Part shown: positions 9,147 to 18,641 of the stretch, in pieces
Numbering within the stretch: position 1 is the first letter of the stretch
Layout of the letters: each line of letters opens with the position of its first letter
Source of the DNA: Methylocystis echinoides
GTDB taxonomy: Bacteria; Pseudomonadota; Alphaproteobacteria; Rhizobiales; Beijerinckiaceae
Length of the DNA: 64,000 bases
Assembly: GCF_027923385.1 (NCBI RefSeq)
Contig: NZ_BSEC01000001.1
Coordinates: 3,756,001-3,820,000, forward strand
Direction: 5' to 3'
Notes under the pieces: generated by a model
Seen by the model: the letters and a program-made list of their open reading frames with translations, nothing else
Database searches by the model: none
What the model was told of the DNA's origin: nothing
Made by a program: the position numbers and the translations under genes

Positions 9147-10892
9147 TCAGAACTTTACGCCAAGTCCGACGACAGGGCCATGAATGGTCTGATTCATGCC
9201 ATTCTCCCGGCCGTTCACATATTTGGTGAAATTCATTCCCAGCGCGCGATAGCCGACGAGCGCGGTGAATTTCGTGCTCTTGTAGTCGAAATCGGCGCTG
9301 TAGCCGCTGTAGAACTGCCAGCTGAACTTGCTGCCGGCGCCGAAGCCGCCGATATCGGCGCGCGTCTCGAAGCGGCTGCCCGGCGCGAAACTATGGCGCA
9401 TGCGCAGACCAATGACCGGGTCCATCCACCACATCGTCCCGGTGCCGAGCACGCTTTTGCCGCCGGACGTCGACCAGTCGAGCAGCGGCGAGAACGCCGC
9501 GGCGACGATCTCGGCGTTGAGGTTGACGGTCATATTGACGTAACGCAGGCCGGTATAGGCGTCGATCGCGGTGAAAGACTCCGGCGCGTTCGAGAGCTTC
9601 CAGCGCCCGAGCTCATAACCGAAGCCCGCTTCGCCGATGGCGATCGTGGTCTTGAGACGGCCGCTGGCGCTTGCCGCGACCGAGAGGTCAGGAAGCGGCG
9701 AACGCAGCGAGAGCGCCGAGCCGTCGAAGCGCATTTGCGCCCAGACCATGTCGCCATAGGCGAAGAAAGGTCCGTTTTCGGCTTCCGCGCGGCCCATGAA
9801 GGCCAGCGGGAAGCTCGAACTGCGGGTCACGGCGTCGATGAAGGTCGCATTGACGTCGACCGTCTCGCCCCGCATCGTCATGGTTCCGTTCAGATTGATG
9901 GCCCACAGATAGGGCATCACCATGAACTTCCAGTTGTCGAAGCGCGGCCTTGCGACGGGCTCGAAATGCGGCGAGGCGAAGAGCGGCGTCGCCGCAGACC
10001 CGGACGTTTCCGGCATGGTGGCGTCGAAACGGTAATTCAGGCCCGCGCGCACGACATGGCCGCTGTAGCGTGTATGCGCGGCGATGGCGTCGGCGACGAA
10101 GGGCTCGCCGGTCAGCAGGGCCTTGTGCTGCAACGAGCCGTTGTTGATCCATAAATTACCGAGATCGTAGAAGAGATATTCGAGCTTGGCCGAGAGATTG
10201 CGGCTGAGCGCCATTTCCGCGCCGGCGCCGACGGTCCAGCCCGTCAGAATGCCGAAACGATCGCCGCGCGTGGTGTCCGACAGCAGCAGACCCGGCCGCA
10301 GCGTCTGCGACACCGCGCCCGACATGTTGGCGCCGCCATAGGCGAGGCCGCCCGTGACATAAGCCATCAGGGTCGGCGTGAGCGCATACCCCAGTCGTCC
10401 GCGCGCCGTGCCGAGAAATTCCAGATCGCGATCGAGCTTCATGCTCGTCTGCGCCGTGCCGAGGCGACCCGCCTCATAAAGGGTGTTCTGCCCGCGGCCG
10501 CCGCGCACGCCGAGGCCCTGCACATCCGCCTCGACGCCAACGATCAGGCGATCCGCGAATTGCCAGTTGTAGCCGAGTTGCCCGCCGAAGAAGAAGCCAT
10601 TGAGCCGCGCCGACACATCCGCCGCCACGCCCGCCGCCGAGGCGGGGCCGAAGTCGAACAGCCTGTCGGAGAGATACGGCTTGTCGTAGATATTCACCGA
10701 AGCGATGGTGATCGGCCGGCTCGCGGCCCAAGTGTAGCCCCCGTTGAAGCCGACATAGAGGCCCGTCCAGGTGAACACGGCGGGCGGCGGCAGGGGCGGC
10801 GCTTTCGCGGCCGGGAGATCGGCGCCAAAGGCCGGCCCCGCAAGCGACAGCCCGAGAAGAAAAACGGCCTTCTGCCTGAAATTGCTTAACAT
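9147..10892 (-). CDS. Outer-membrane protein with two beta-barrel-like halves
   Basis: A 581-residue protein with a signal peptide cleaved near FGA-DLP at residue 24. Residues about 35-290 resemble the Omp25/31 or 'outer membrane immunogenic protein' barrel of Rhizobiales (FTWTGLYVGFNGGYTW at the start, HVVRAGLNYRF at its end). Residues about 320-581 form a second barrel-like unit (FMVMPYLWAINLNGTM, GLRYVNMTVNL) ending in phenylalanine, as outer-membrane barrels do. In relatives these two units are often separate proteins, so this looks like a fusion. It is probably abundant in the envelope. No ligand can be assigned. Confidence 0.8.
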   Translation of the reverse strand: MLSNFRQKAVFLLGLSLAGPAFGADLPAAKAPPLPPPAVFTWTGLYVGFNGGYTWAASRPITIASVNIYDKPYLSDRLFDFGPASAAGVAADVSARLNGFFFGGQLGYNWQFADRLIVGVEADVQGLGVRGGRGQNTLYEAGRLGTAQTSMKLDRDLEFLGTARGRLGYALTPTLMAYVTGGLAYGGANMSGAVSQTLRPGLLLSDTTRGDRFGILTGWTVGAGAEMALSRNLSAKLEYLFYDLGNLWINNGSLQHKALLTGEPFVADAIAAHTRYSGHVVRAGLNYRFDATMPETSGSAATPLFASPHFEPVARPRFDNWKFMVMPYLWAINLNGTMTMRGETVDVNATFIDAVTRSSSFPLAFMGRAEAENGPFFAYGDMVWAQMRFDGSALSLRSPLPDLSVAASASGRLKTTIAIGEAGFGYELGRWKLSNAPESFTAIDAYTGLRYVNMTVNLNAEIVAAAFSPLLDWSTSGGKSVLGTGTMWWMDPVIGLRMRHSFAPGSRFETRADIGGFGAGSKFSWQFYSGYSADFDYKSTKFTALVGYRALGMNFTKYVNGRENGMNQTIHGPVVGLGVKF

Positions 10893-11026
10893 ATTTTGCC
10901 GGCCTTGCGCGGTTCGACGATCATCTTCACTCTATACTGGAAACGCTTTTGCAAGCGTGGCCATTCCGTGGCGCCTGTCCAGAATCCCCGTCGACGTTGC
11001 GCAATTGCAACAGAATCAGAATATCG

Positions 11027-13321
11027 CTAGCGACGCGGCGACCGCGCCATGGCGCGGATGGCGGCGACGAAGCCCTGCGCCTCGCGGTCGTCCGGGTCGA
11101 GCAGCGCGAGCCGCTCCGCGACCTCGGCCGCGGCGGCGACGTCGCCTTCCTCCATCTCGTAGGAAGCGAGCGCCATCAGGCTCTCGCGATCGAAGGGATG
11201 ACGCGACAAGGCGGCGGACAGCGTCTCGCGCGCCTTGCGCGGCGAACCCGAGTCATGCAGCGCAACGGCGTAAACATAAGCGAAGCGCGCGTCGTCCGGC
11301 GCCAGCGTGACGGCGCGCTCGAGCTCCGCCATCGCCTCCGGCAAGCGCTTCTGGCGGATGAGACTCAGACCGAGCGCATGCGCGAGAGGGGCGGAGTCGG
11401 GATTTTGGGCCTGGGACCGGCGCAGCGTCTCCTCGGCGGCCTTTTCATCGCCGGCGGCGCGCGCGATGTCGGCCAGCGAAATGGCGGCGGGCGCGAAGGT
11501 CCGGTCCAGCGCGAGCGCCCTCTCATAGGCCGCGCGCGCCGCGTCGATCCGGCCGCGCGCGAGCGCGAGCGCGCCGAGATTGGCGTGCGACTCCGGCCGC
11601 TCCGCGTTGAAGAGCTGCCCCGCCTCATACTCGCCGAGCGCCTTTTCGAAAGCGAGACGCCCCGCCGGAGACAGATCCGCCTCCGCCTGCCCCGCCAGCG
11701 CGCGGGCGGCTTCCATGCGCAGGAGCCTTGTCTCATCGGAGAGCAGAGGCGTGAGCGCGTCACGCTTCGTCCCGGCGTCGGCTCTGGCGAGAACGGCGAC
11801 GGCGGCCATGCGGACCGTTGGATCGGAGTCGGCGAGCGCGCGGGTCGCAAGCGGCAGATCGGCGGCCGTCGGCGCGCGGCTCAGGCGCTGAAGCGCGCTG
11901 GCGCGGGCGATGGCCGACTGGCCCTGATCCTCGATGATGCGCGCGAGCGCCGCGCCCGCGCCGGGCGCGCCATTGTCGGCGAGATGGAAGGCCTCGGCGA
12001 AAGCCTGCGCGCCAGGCTTGCCGCCCGCGCCCCATGACTTCAACGCCGCAACCGCCCATGCCGCGCTTTTCTCGGCATGGCACTGATTGCAGGCGTTGGG
12101 AGTCGCCAGCGCCGCCGTGCGGTCGGGACGCGGAATGCGCATCGAATGGTCGCGCCGCGCGTCGACGCCCATATAGACCGTCGCCGGCATGTGACAGTTT
12201 ACGCATTGCGCGGCGTCCGAGCCCGGCGCGTGATGGTGATGCGTGACCTGATCGAAGACGGCCGCCGAGTGGCACTGACCACAAACCGCATTGCCCGCGA
12301 GGCGCAGCTTGCCGGAATGCGGATTATGACAGTCCGAGCATGTCACGCCGGCCGCATGCATGCGGCTTTGCAGGAAGGAGCTGAAATTATACACCTCGTC
12401 GCGCTGCTGGCCGTCGAGGTGGAAGAGCCCCTCTTCGAGCGTCACCGGTCGAAAGGCATCGTAGAAACGCGCTGCTGCGACGGGATCGTCGGAAAATTGC
12501 TGACGTCGCGAATGGCAGCCGGCGCAGACGCGCGCCTCCCTGTCGCTCGCAGGCGGCCCGGTCCGCGCCGCGGTGGCGCCGGCGCCCCCCTGCCAGGCGA
12601 CGCCTGCGCGCTGATCCAGGCTCATCTCGAAGCCATGATGCGGCGCCGCCTCAGACGGCTTCGCGGCCCATGCGACATGCCGCGACGCCGGACCATGGCA
12701 GGCCTCGCAGCCGACGCTGATCTCGGAGAAGGTCGTGGCGAAGGCGTTGGCGCGCGCATCGTAATTCTTGCGCAGATTGGTGGAGTGGCACCAGGCGCAT
12801 TGATAGTTCCAGTTCTGGTCGATTCCCGTCCAGTGCAGCGGATCGCCGGCTGCGAGCCTGCGGTCGGGATAGAGATCGAACCACCGCTGGCCGCCCTGCG
12901 CAGCGGGACGCGCGTCCCAGGCGAGGCCGAAAGCCTGCAGTCGTCCGCCGGGCAATTCGAGCAGATATTGCTGCAAGGGATAAACGCCGAACACATATTT
13001 CACCGCAAAGTCGTCCGCCTTGCCGTCCGGCCCCTCCGTTCGGATGAGGAATTTTTCGCCGCGCCTGGAGAAGACGGTCTCGACCGCGCCCTTGCGCAGG
13101 CTTGCGCCATCGAACCGACCCAGAACGCTCCTCTCGTCTGGCTCCTGCATCGCCGCGCGATGCTGCGACATGCGCCAGTCGGCATGTTCGCTCGGGTGGC
13201 AGGCGGCGCAGGCCTCCGAACCCACGAAGGTCGCCACAGGCGTCTGCGCGGCCGCGCCGGAGAGGCAGGCGCCCAGCAGGAGGAACGCGGCGCAGAGCCG
13301 GTAGAGAAACGACGTGCTCAC
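11027..13321 (-). CDS. Octaheme c-type cytochrome with HEAT/TPR C-terminal region
   Basis: A 764-residue exported protein. From the GTG at 13321 (AAGGG 5 bases upstream) it starts with a signal peptide and then has eight CxxCH heme sites: CAACH, CAWCH, CEACH, CAGCH, CSDCH, CGQCH, CVNCH and CNQCH. The region after the last heme holds HEAT-like helices (SDPTVRMAAVAVLARA), then several TPR units (residues about 560-740). It resembles the multiheme 'cytochrome c554 / TPR' proteins of periplasmic redox chains. The electron partner is unknown. It is divergent from an export permease with only 62 bases between them. Confidence 0.88.
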   Translation of the reverse strand: MSTSFLYRLCAAFLLLGACLSGAAAQTPVATFVGSEACAACHPSEHADWRMSQHRAAMQEPDERSVLGRFDGASLRKGAVETVFSRRGEKFLIRTEGPDGKADDFAVKYVFGVYPLQQYLLELPGGRLQAFGLAWDARPAAQGGQRWFDLYPDRRLAAGDPLHWTGIDQNWNYQCAWCHSTNLRKNYDARANAFATTFSEISVGCEACHGPASRHVAWAAKPSEAAPHHGFEMSLDQRAGVAWQGGAGATAARTGPPASDREARVCAGCHSRRQQFSDDPVAAARFYDAFRPVTLEEGLFHLDGQQRDEVYNFSSFLQSRMHAAGVTCSDCHNPHSGKLRLAGNAVCGQCHSAAVFDQVTHHHHAPGSDAAQCVNCHMPATVYMGVDARRDHSMRIPRPDRTAALATPNACNQCHAEKSAAWAVAALKSWGAGGKPGAQAFAEAFHLADNGAPGAGAALARIIEDQGQSAIARASALQRLSRAPTAADLPLATRALADSDPTVRMAAVAVLARADAGTKRDALTPLLSDETRLLRMEAARALAGQAEADLSPAGRLAFEKALGEYEAGQLFNAERPESHANLGALALARGRIDAARAAYERALALDRTFAPAAISLADIARAAGDEKAAEETLRRSQAQNPDSAPLAHALGLSLIRQKRLPEAMAELERAVTLAPDDARFAYVYAVALHDSGSPRKARETLSAALSRHPFDRESLMALASYEMEEGDVAAAAEVAERLALLDPDDREAQGFVAAIRAMARSPRR

Positions 13322-13383
13322 AATTGCCCTTCCCGGCCCGCGCGCGCTTGACCCAGCATCTATACCTTGGCCATTATAGGCCA

Positions 13384-14205
13384 ATGTCGACGACAGAGCC
13401 TCTAACACAGTTCGGCCGCGCTCAGGGATTCCGCGCAAAGCTGCAAACGACGGCGCGTCTCATCGGCGTCGTGCTGTTGCAGGACATGCGCACGCGTTAT
13501 GGCGGCCGCAACCACTTCGGCTATCTGGCCGGCGTCGCGCTGCCGATGTTGCACATGAGCGTGCTCACCGGTTTCTATTATCTGCGCACGCTGATGGCGC
13601 CTGTCGGCGACAGCGTCGCGCTCTTCGCGGCGACCGGCGTCGCGCCCTATCTGCTCTGTCTCTACCCGGCCCGGCAGATGTGCGGGGCGATCAATGAAAA
13701 CCGGCAATTGCTGAACATCCCCATGTTGCAGACGCTGCATCTGATCGTGAGCCGCGCCATTCTCGAATTCCTGAGCGCCATTGTCGCCCTGCTGCTGTTC
13801 ATCGGCTTTCTGCAGTTTCTCGAGGCGGATCTTTGGCCCCATGATCTCGTCGAGGCCGCGAAGGCGATCGGCGCCGCGATCTTCCTGGGGGTCGGGCTCG
13901 GATTCTTCAATCTCGTGATGACCGCGCTTGTGGGGCATTTCTATCAGATGGCCTTCACCTTTCTCATCATCGGCCTCTACATCACCGCCGGCGTCTATTT
14001 CCCGGTCTGGAACATGCCGGAGGAACTCAGGGACTACGCGGTTTTCAACCCCATCCTGCAACTCGTCGAATGGCTGCGCTCGGCCTATTACACGAGCTAC
14101 GACGGCGATGCGATCAATCGCACGCTGGTGATCGGCGTCGGCGCAACGGCGCTCACGCTGGGCCTTCTGGGCGAGCGCTTTCTGCGCGGCAAGTTTCTGT
14201 CGTAA
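13384..14205 (+). CDS. ABC-2 type polysaccharide export permease (KpsM/Wzm-like)
   Basis: A 273-residue inner-membrane protein with an N-terminal amphipathic stretch and about six hydrophobic segments. The pattern LQDMRTRYGGRNHFGYLAG near the start and the FNPILQLVEWLRS motif before the last helix are typical of capsule/LPS O-chain ABC-2 permeases. The ATG at 13384 has no obvious ribosome-binding site. No ATPase partner (KpsT/Wzt) is in the window, so it is either orphaned or pairs with a distant gene. The AlgX-like gene downstream also suggests polysaccharide export. The 3' end overlaps a small convergent frame. Confidence 0.82.
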   Translation: MSTTEPLTQFGRAQGFRAKLQTTARLIGVVLLQDMRTRYGGRNHFGYLAGVALPMLHMSVLTGFYYLRTLMAPVGDSVALFAATGVAPYLLCLYPARQMCGAINENRQLLNIPMLQTLHLIVSRAILEFLSAIVALLLFIGFLQFLEADLWPHDLVEAAKAIGAAIFLGVGLGFFNLVMTALVGHFYQMAFTFLIIGLYITAGVYFPVWNMPEELRDYAVFNPILQLVEWLRSAYYTSYDGDAINRTLVIGVGATALTLGLLGERFLRGKFLS

Positions 14206-14425
14206 GGGAGCCGATCTCTATGCCAAGCGGCTCGCCCTTCTGTATCGGCCCCGAAACCTGCCGCGCCACGGCGCGCACCCTGTGGACGTCATCGCCGATT
14301 CGCACGACCAACCCGATGAAATCGGAGTCGGCCGCCATGGCGAAGGGCGCCCGGATGGCGGCCATCTCGCGTCCCTTGTCTGCGTAAAGATAGAAGGATT
14401 CGACATCAATTGGCGCGCGCATCAT
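14153..14425 (-). CDS. Small hypothetical protein convergent with the permease
   Basis: A 90-residue frame (MMRAPIDVESFYLYADKGRE...) with GGAGCAAAGGG just before tandem ATGs at 14425 and 14422. The middle (residues about 30-72) is regular and protein-like, with alternating hydrophobic residues. The last part overlaps the 3' end of the permease gene by 53 bases on the opposite strand and looks less constrained. I do not recognise the family. The strong start signal favours a real gene. Confidence 0.45.
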   Translation of the reverse strand: MMRAPIDVESFYLYADKGREMAAIRAPFAMAADSDFIGLVVRIGDDVHRVRAVARQVSGPIQKGEPLGIEIGSLTTETCRAESARPEGPA

Positions 14426-14501
14426 CGTCCCTTTGCTCCGTGGCGGGGCGCGCGCAGTATGCCGTCGCCGGGGACGCGGCGCCAAGCGGGCCGACCCGAA
14501 A

Positions 14502-15473
14502 ATGACGCGCCCCCCGCCGCAAGGCGCAATGGTTCATCAGGGCCGCGACGGCTGGCTTTTCCTGACTGGCGGCGCCAATTTCGTCACGACCCTCTATTCG
14601 CGCGAGGGCGGCAATCTGCCCGACGTTGCGCTGGCGCGCTGGCGCGACGCGATCATCGCGCGGCGCGCGCGCTGCGCCGCGCTCGGCCTGCGCTACGCCC
14701 ATCTCGTCGCGCCGGAGAAGCTGACCATTCATGGCGACAGGCAGTCAGCGCCGCTGGTTGACCCCGAGCTGGCGCCGGCTTTGCGGCTTCGCGAGCTGCT
14801 CGACGCCCATCCCGGCGGGTCGGCCCTCGTCGATCTCGTGGCGCCGATGCGCAGGTCTCGCGACGCCGTCGATCTCTACTGGCGCACGGACACGCACTGG
14901 ACGCCCGCAGGCTGCCGCCTCGCCTATGACGCGCTTTGCGCGGCGCTCGACCTCGCGCCTGTCGTCGATCTCGACGCACGGCCTTTCGTCGAAGGCGCCC
15001 GGCTCATGGATCTCGGCGTGAAGCTCGATCCGCCGGTGTGGGAAACGATCCGCGAAATGCACTGGCTGCGCGATGCGTCGCGCATTTACGAGAACGCCGT
15101 GGCGCGCCTGCTCGAAACGCCGCGCTTTGGCGGCGAGATTCATGTCGGCTGCCATGTGCGATACCAAAACCCGCAGGCGCCCAACGACTGCCGGCTCATG
15201 CTGTTTGGCGACTCCTTCTGCGGCGTCGAGCCGTATCGCCTCACCGCGCTGCTCGCCGAGAGCGTGCGCGAACTCGATTTCATCTGGTCCGCCAGTGTCG
15301 ACTGGCGGCTGGTCCGGCGGGTGAAACCCGACATTGTCGTGACGGAGATGGCCGAGCGCTTCATGTCCACGCCGCCAGCCGCGCATTTCGATGTGCGCGT
15401 GACGGCGCTCCGGCAGAGGGTGCTGGCGCGGCGGCGGCGTTTCGAGACGTGGCTGCGCGGGCGCCGGGCGTGA
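14502..15473 (+). CDS. AlgX/AlgJ-like SGNH-type acetyltransferase domain protein
   Basis: A 323-residue protein with hallmarks of the AlgX/AlgJ/DltD-like SGNH group: YWRTDTHWTPAG (catalytic Asp-His pair) near residue 125 and MLFGDSFCG (GDS nucleophile) near residue 234. Such enzymes O-acetylate exported polysaccharides such as alginate. No signal peptide or membrane anchor is evident from the ATG at 14502, which is unusual for the family. A later start at MVHQGRDGW is possible. Location after the export permease suggests a role in modifying a surface glycan. Family assignment is good; substrate unknown. Confidence 0.75.
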   Translation: MTRPPPQGAMVHQGRDGWLFLTGGANFVTTLYSREGGNLPDVALARWRDAIIARRARCAALGLRYAHLVAPEKLTIHGDRQSAPLVDPELAPALRLRELLDAHPGGSALVDLVAPMRRSRDAVDLYWRTDTHWTPAGCRLAYDALCAALDLAPVVDLDARPFVEGARLMDLGVKLDPPVWETIREMHWLRDASRIYENAVARLLETPRFGGEIHVGCHVRYQNPQAPNDCRLMLFGDSFCGVEPYRLTALLAESVRELDFIWSASVDWRLVRRVKPDIVVTEMAERFMSTPPAAHFDVRVTALRQRVLARRRRFETWLRGRRA

Positions 15474-15496
15474 AGCCGGCTCCCGCGCGGCCCGGG

Positions 15497-18400
15497 CTAC
15501 CGCCAGCGCATCCGCGCCGCCAGCGCCCGCGTCAACACATAGAAGATCGGCGTGAACACAAGCCCGAACAGGGTCACGCCCACCATGCCGCTGAACACCG
15601 CGACGCCGAGCGACTGGCGCATCTCCGCGCCGGCGCCATGCGACACGACGAGCGGCAGCACGCCGAGGATGAAGGCGAGCGAGGTCATCAGGATCGGCCG
15701 CAGGCGCGTGCGCGCCGCCTCGATCGCCGCCGTCACGCGGTCCTTGCCGGCGTCCTCGCCCTGACGCGCGAATTCGACGATCAGAATCGCATTCTTCGCC
15801 GCGAGGCCGATGAGCACGACGAGGCCAATCTCGACGAGAATATTGCGGTCGAAGCCGCGCAGCGTCACCCCGCTCATGGCGGCGAGCACGCACATGGGCA
15901 CGATGAGGATCACGGCAAGCGGCAGAAGGAGGCTTTCGTATAAGGCGGCGAGCAGCAGAAAGACGAAAACGACCGCCAGGCCGAAGGCGAGCGCCGCCGT
16001 ATTGCCGGCGAGCTTCTCCTGCAGCGCAATTTCGGTCCATTCGAAGCCGAAACCCGGCGGCAGGGTTTTGCTGGCAAGCCCCTCGATCATGGCGATGCCC
16101 TGCCCCGAGGACATGCCGGGCGCGAGATTCATCTGCAGTTCGGCGGCGGGATAGAGGTTGTAGCGCGGCACGCGGAAGGGTCCGGTCGCATCGCGGAAGC
16201 TCGCAACGGCGCCGAGCGGCGTCATCTCGCCGGTGGCGCTGCGCGTCTTGAGTTCGGAGAGATCGCGCAGCGTCAGCCGGTGCGGATTATCGGCCTGCGC
16301 CATCACGCGATAGGTGCGGCCGAGAATGTTGAAGTCGTTGACGAAGGCGGAGCCGAGATAGATCGACATGGTCTCGAAGACACGCGAGATCGGCACGCCG
16401 ATCATCTCGGCCTTGGTGCGGTCGATGTCGGCGAAGATCTGCGGCGTGCGGGTGTTGAACAGGGTGAAGGCCTGCGCCACGCCCGGCATGTGCATGGCCG
16501 GGCCGGCCAACCCCCATGTCGCGCCCTCGAGCGCCGAGAGGCCCATGCCGCCGCGATCCTGCACATAGCCCTTGAGCCCGCCGCCCGTGCCGATGCCCGG
16601 CACGGCGGGCGGCTCCAGCACGAAGACGAACGCCTCCTTGATCGGCGCCAGCGACGCGCGCAGATCGTCGCGGATCGACAGCGCGGTGAGGCCCAGCCTG
16701 TGCCGCTCGGCGAAGGGTTTGAGCGTCACGAAGATCACGCCGGCGTTTGGCGCATTGGTGAAGGTCGCGCCGTCGAAGCCCGTGAACACGACGCTCGACG
16801 CGACGCCCGGCCGCGACAGGATGATGTCGCTCGCCTGACGCATCACAGTGTCGGTGCGGTCGAGCGCGGCGCCGGGCGGCAACTGGAAGGCGGCGATCAG
16901 ATAGCCGCGATCCAGCGTCGGCACGAGGCTCGTCGGCGTGCGGCGCAGGAGCTCCGCGGCCACGCCGATCAGCGCGCCATAGACGACGAGCGACAGAAGC
17001 CCCACGCGCACCAGCCGCGCCGTGAGCGCGCCATAGCGTTCGGAGAGACTGTCGAAGAGGCGGTTGAAGCGCGCGAAGAAGGCGTGGATCAGGGTCATCA
17101 GCCGACCTTCCGGCTCCTTCCTTTCCTCGCTTCTCGGGTGCAGCAGAATGGCGGCGAGCGCCGGCGAAAGGGTGAGCGACACGAAGGCCGAGATCATCGT
17201 CGCCGAGGCGATGGTGATGGCGAACTGCTTGTAGAAGGCGCCCTGCAGGCCGGTGATATAGGCGACCGGCACGAAGACGGCGCAAAGCACCAGCGCAATG
17301 GCGATCAGCGCGCCGCCGACCTCGTCCATGGTCTTGTGCGCGGCTTCTTTCGGCGTCATGCCATGGTCGAGATAGCGTTCGACGTTTTCGACGACGACAA
17401 TGGCGTCGTCGACGACGATGCCGATGGCGAGCACCAGGCCAAAGAGCGAGAGCGTGTTGAAGGTCAGTCCCAGAACCTTCATCACCAGAAAACTGCCGAT
17501 GAGCGAGACCGGAATGGCCGCAACCGGAATGATCGCCGCCCGCCAGGTCTGCAGGAACAGGATGACCACCACGACAACGAGCAGGATCGCCTCGATCAGC
17601 GTGCGCAGCACCTGATCCACCGACTGCTGGATGAATTCGGTGGGGTTGTAGACGATGGAATAGTCGATGCCGGCCGGGAACTGCTTTTTCAGCTCCTGCA
17701 TGGCGGCCTCGACCGCCTCGGAGGTCGCCAGCGCATTGGAGCCCGGTTTCTGGAAGATGGCGATGGCGGTCGCCGGATTCTTGTCGAGATAGGCGTTGAC
17801 CGTATAGTCCTGCGCGCCGATCTCGACCCGCGCCACGTCGCGCAGCCGCACCTGACCGTCGGCGTCCGATCGCAGCACGATGTCGGAGAATTGCTCCGGC
17901 TCGGAGAGGCGCCCGAGGGTGCGCACGGAAAGCTGGAAGACGCCGGGCGAGGCGGCCGGCGGCTGATTGATCGCCCCCGCCGCAACCTGAAGATTGGCGG
18001 CGCGCAGCGCGGCGATCACCTCCCCGGCCGTCATGCCGCGCGCGGCGATCTTGTCGGGATCGAGCCAGACGCGCATCGAATAATCGCGCGCGCCGAAGAC
18101 GCGCACGTCGCCGACGCCCTCGAGGCGCGCCAGCACGTCGCGCACATAGAGCGTGGCGTAATTGGAGATATATTGCTGGGTGCGGGAGCCGTCGGGCGAG
18201 CGCAGATGCACGACCATCATCAGATCGGGCGAGGCCTTTTTCACGACCACGCCGAATCGCTGCACTTCTTCGGGCAGACGCGGCGTCGCGATCGCGACGC
18301 GGTTCTGCACCAGCACCTGCGCGAGATCGATATTCACGCCCGTCTTGAAGACGACATTGATCGCCAGCAGCCCGTCGCCGGTGGATTGCGACGAGATATA

Positions 18401-18634
18401 GAGCATGTCGTCGACGCCGTTGACTTCCTGCTCGATGGGCGAGGCGACGGTCTGGGCGATGACCTCGGCCGAGGCGCCGGGATAGGTCGCGGTGATCATC
18501 ACCGTCGGCGGCGCAATGTCGGGATATTCCGAGATCGGCAGGGTGCGCGCGGCGATCAGCCCCGCAATGGTGAGCAGCACCGACAAAACGGCGGCGAAGA
18601 TCGGCCGCTCGATGAAGAAATGCGGAAAGCGCAT
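15497..18634 (-). CDS. RND multidrug efflux permease (AcrB/MexF family)
   Basis: A 1,045-residue HAE1-type RND pump, the family's usual length. The first helix MRFPHFFIERPIFAAVLSVLL is followed by the large periplasmic porter domain. The proton-relay helix 4 carries GIVVDDAIVVVENVERY (two adjacent Asp), and helices 7-12 follow with LVVLIGLAAKNAILIVEFA. It exports drugs or organic compounds from periplasm or inner membrane using the proton gradient. The gene follows its membrane-fusion partner after 7 bases. No outer-membrane channel gene is adjacent, so a TolC-type channel must be supplied elsewhere. Confidence 0.95.
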   Translation of the reverse strand: MRFPHFFIERPIFAAVLSVLLTIAGLIAARTLPISEYPDIAPPTVMITATYPGASAEVIAQTVASPIEQEVNGVDDMLYISSQSTGDGLLAINVVFKTGVNIDLAQVLVQNRVAIATPRLPEEVQRFGVVVKKASPDLMMVVHLRSPDGSRTQQYISNYATLYVRDVLARLEGVGDVRVFGARDYSMRVWLDPDKIAARGMTAGEVIAALRAANLQVAAGAINQPPAASPGVFQLSVRTLGRLSEPEQFSDIVLRSDADGQVRLRDVARVEIGAQDYTVNAYLDKNPATAIAIFQKPGSNALATSEAVEAAMQELKKQFPAGIDYSIVYNPTEFIQQSVDQVLRTLIEAILLVVVVVILFLQTWRAAIIPVAAIPVSLIGSFLVMKVLGLTFNTLSLFGLVLAIGIVVDDAIVVVENVERYLDHGMTPKEAAHKTMDEVGGALIAIALVLCAVFVPVAYITGLQGAFYKQFAITIASATMISAFVSLTLSPALAAILLHPRSEERKEPEGRLMTLIHAFFARFNRLFDSLSERYGALTARLVRVGLLSLVVYGALIGVAAELLRRTPTSLVPTLDRGYLIAAFQLPPGAALDRTDTVMRQASDIILSRPGVASSVVFTGFDGATFTNAPNAGVIFVTLKPFAERHRLGLTALSIRDDLRASLAPIKEAFVFVLEPPAVPGIGTGGGLKGYVQDRGGMGLSALEGATWGLAGPAMHMPGVAQAFTLFNTRTPQIFADIDRTKAEMIGVPISRVFETMSIYLGSAFVNDFNILGRTYRVMAQADNPHRLTLRDLSELKTRSATGEMTPLGAVASFRDATGPFRVPRYNLYPAAELQMNLAPGMSSGQGIAMIEGLASKTLPPGFGFEWTEIALQEKLAGNTAALAFGLAVVFVFLLLAALYESLLLPLAVILIVPMCVLAAMSGVTLRGFDRNILVEIGLVVLIGLAAKNAILIVEFARQGEDAGKDRVTAAIEAARTRLRPILMTSLAFILGVLPLVVSHGAGAEMRQSLGVAVFSGMVGVTLFGLVFTPIFYVLTRALAARMRWR

Positions 18635-18641
18635 GTGTCGC

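Noticed and set aside
7237..9183. A 648-codon frame antisense to the amidohydrolase
   Set aside because: No start signal or domain. The sense strand has a signal peptide and metal motifs.
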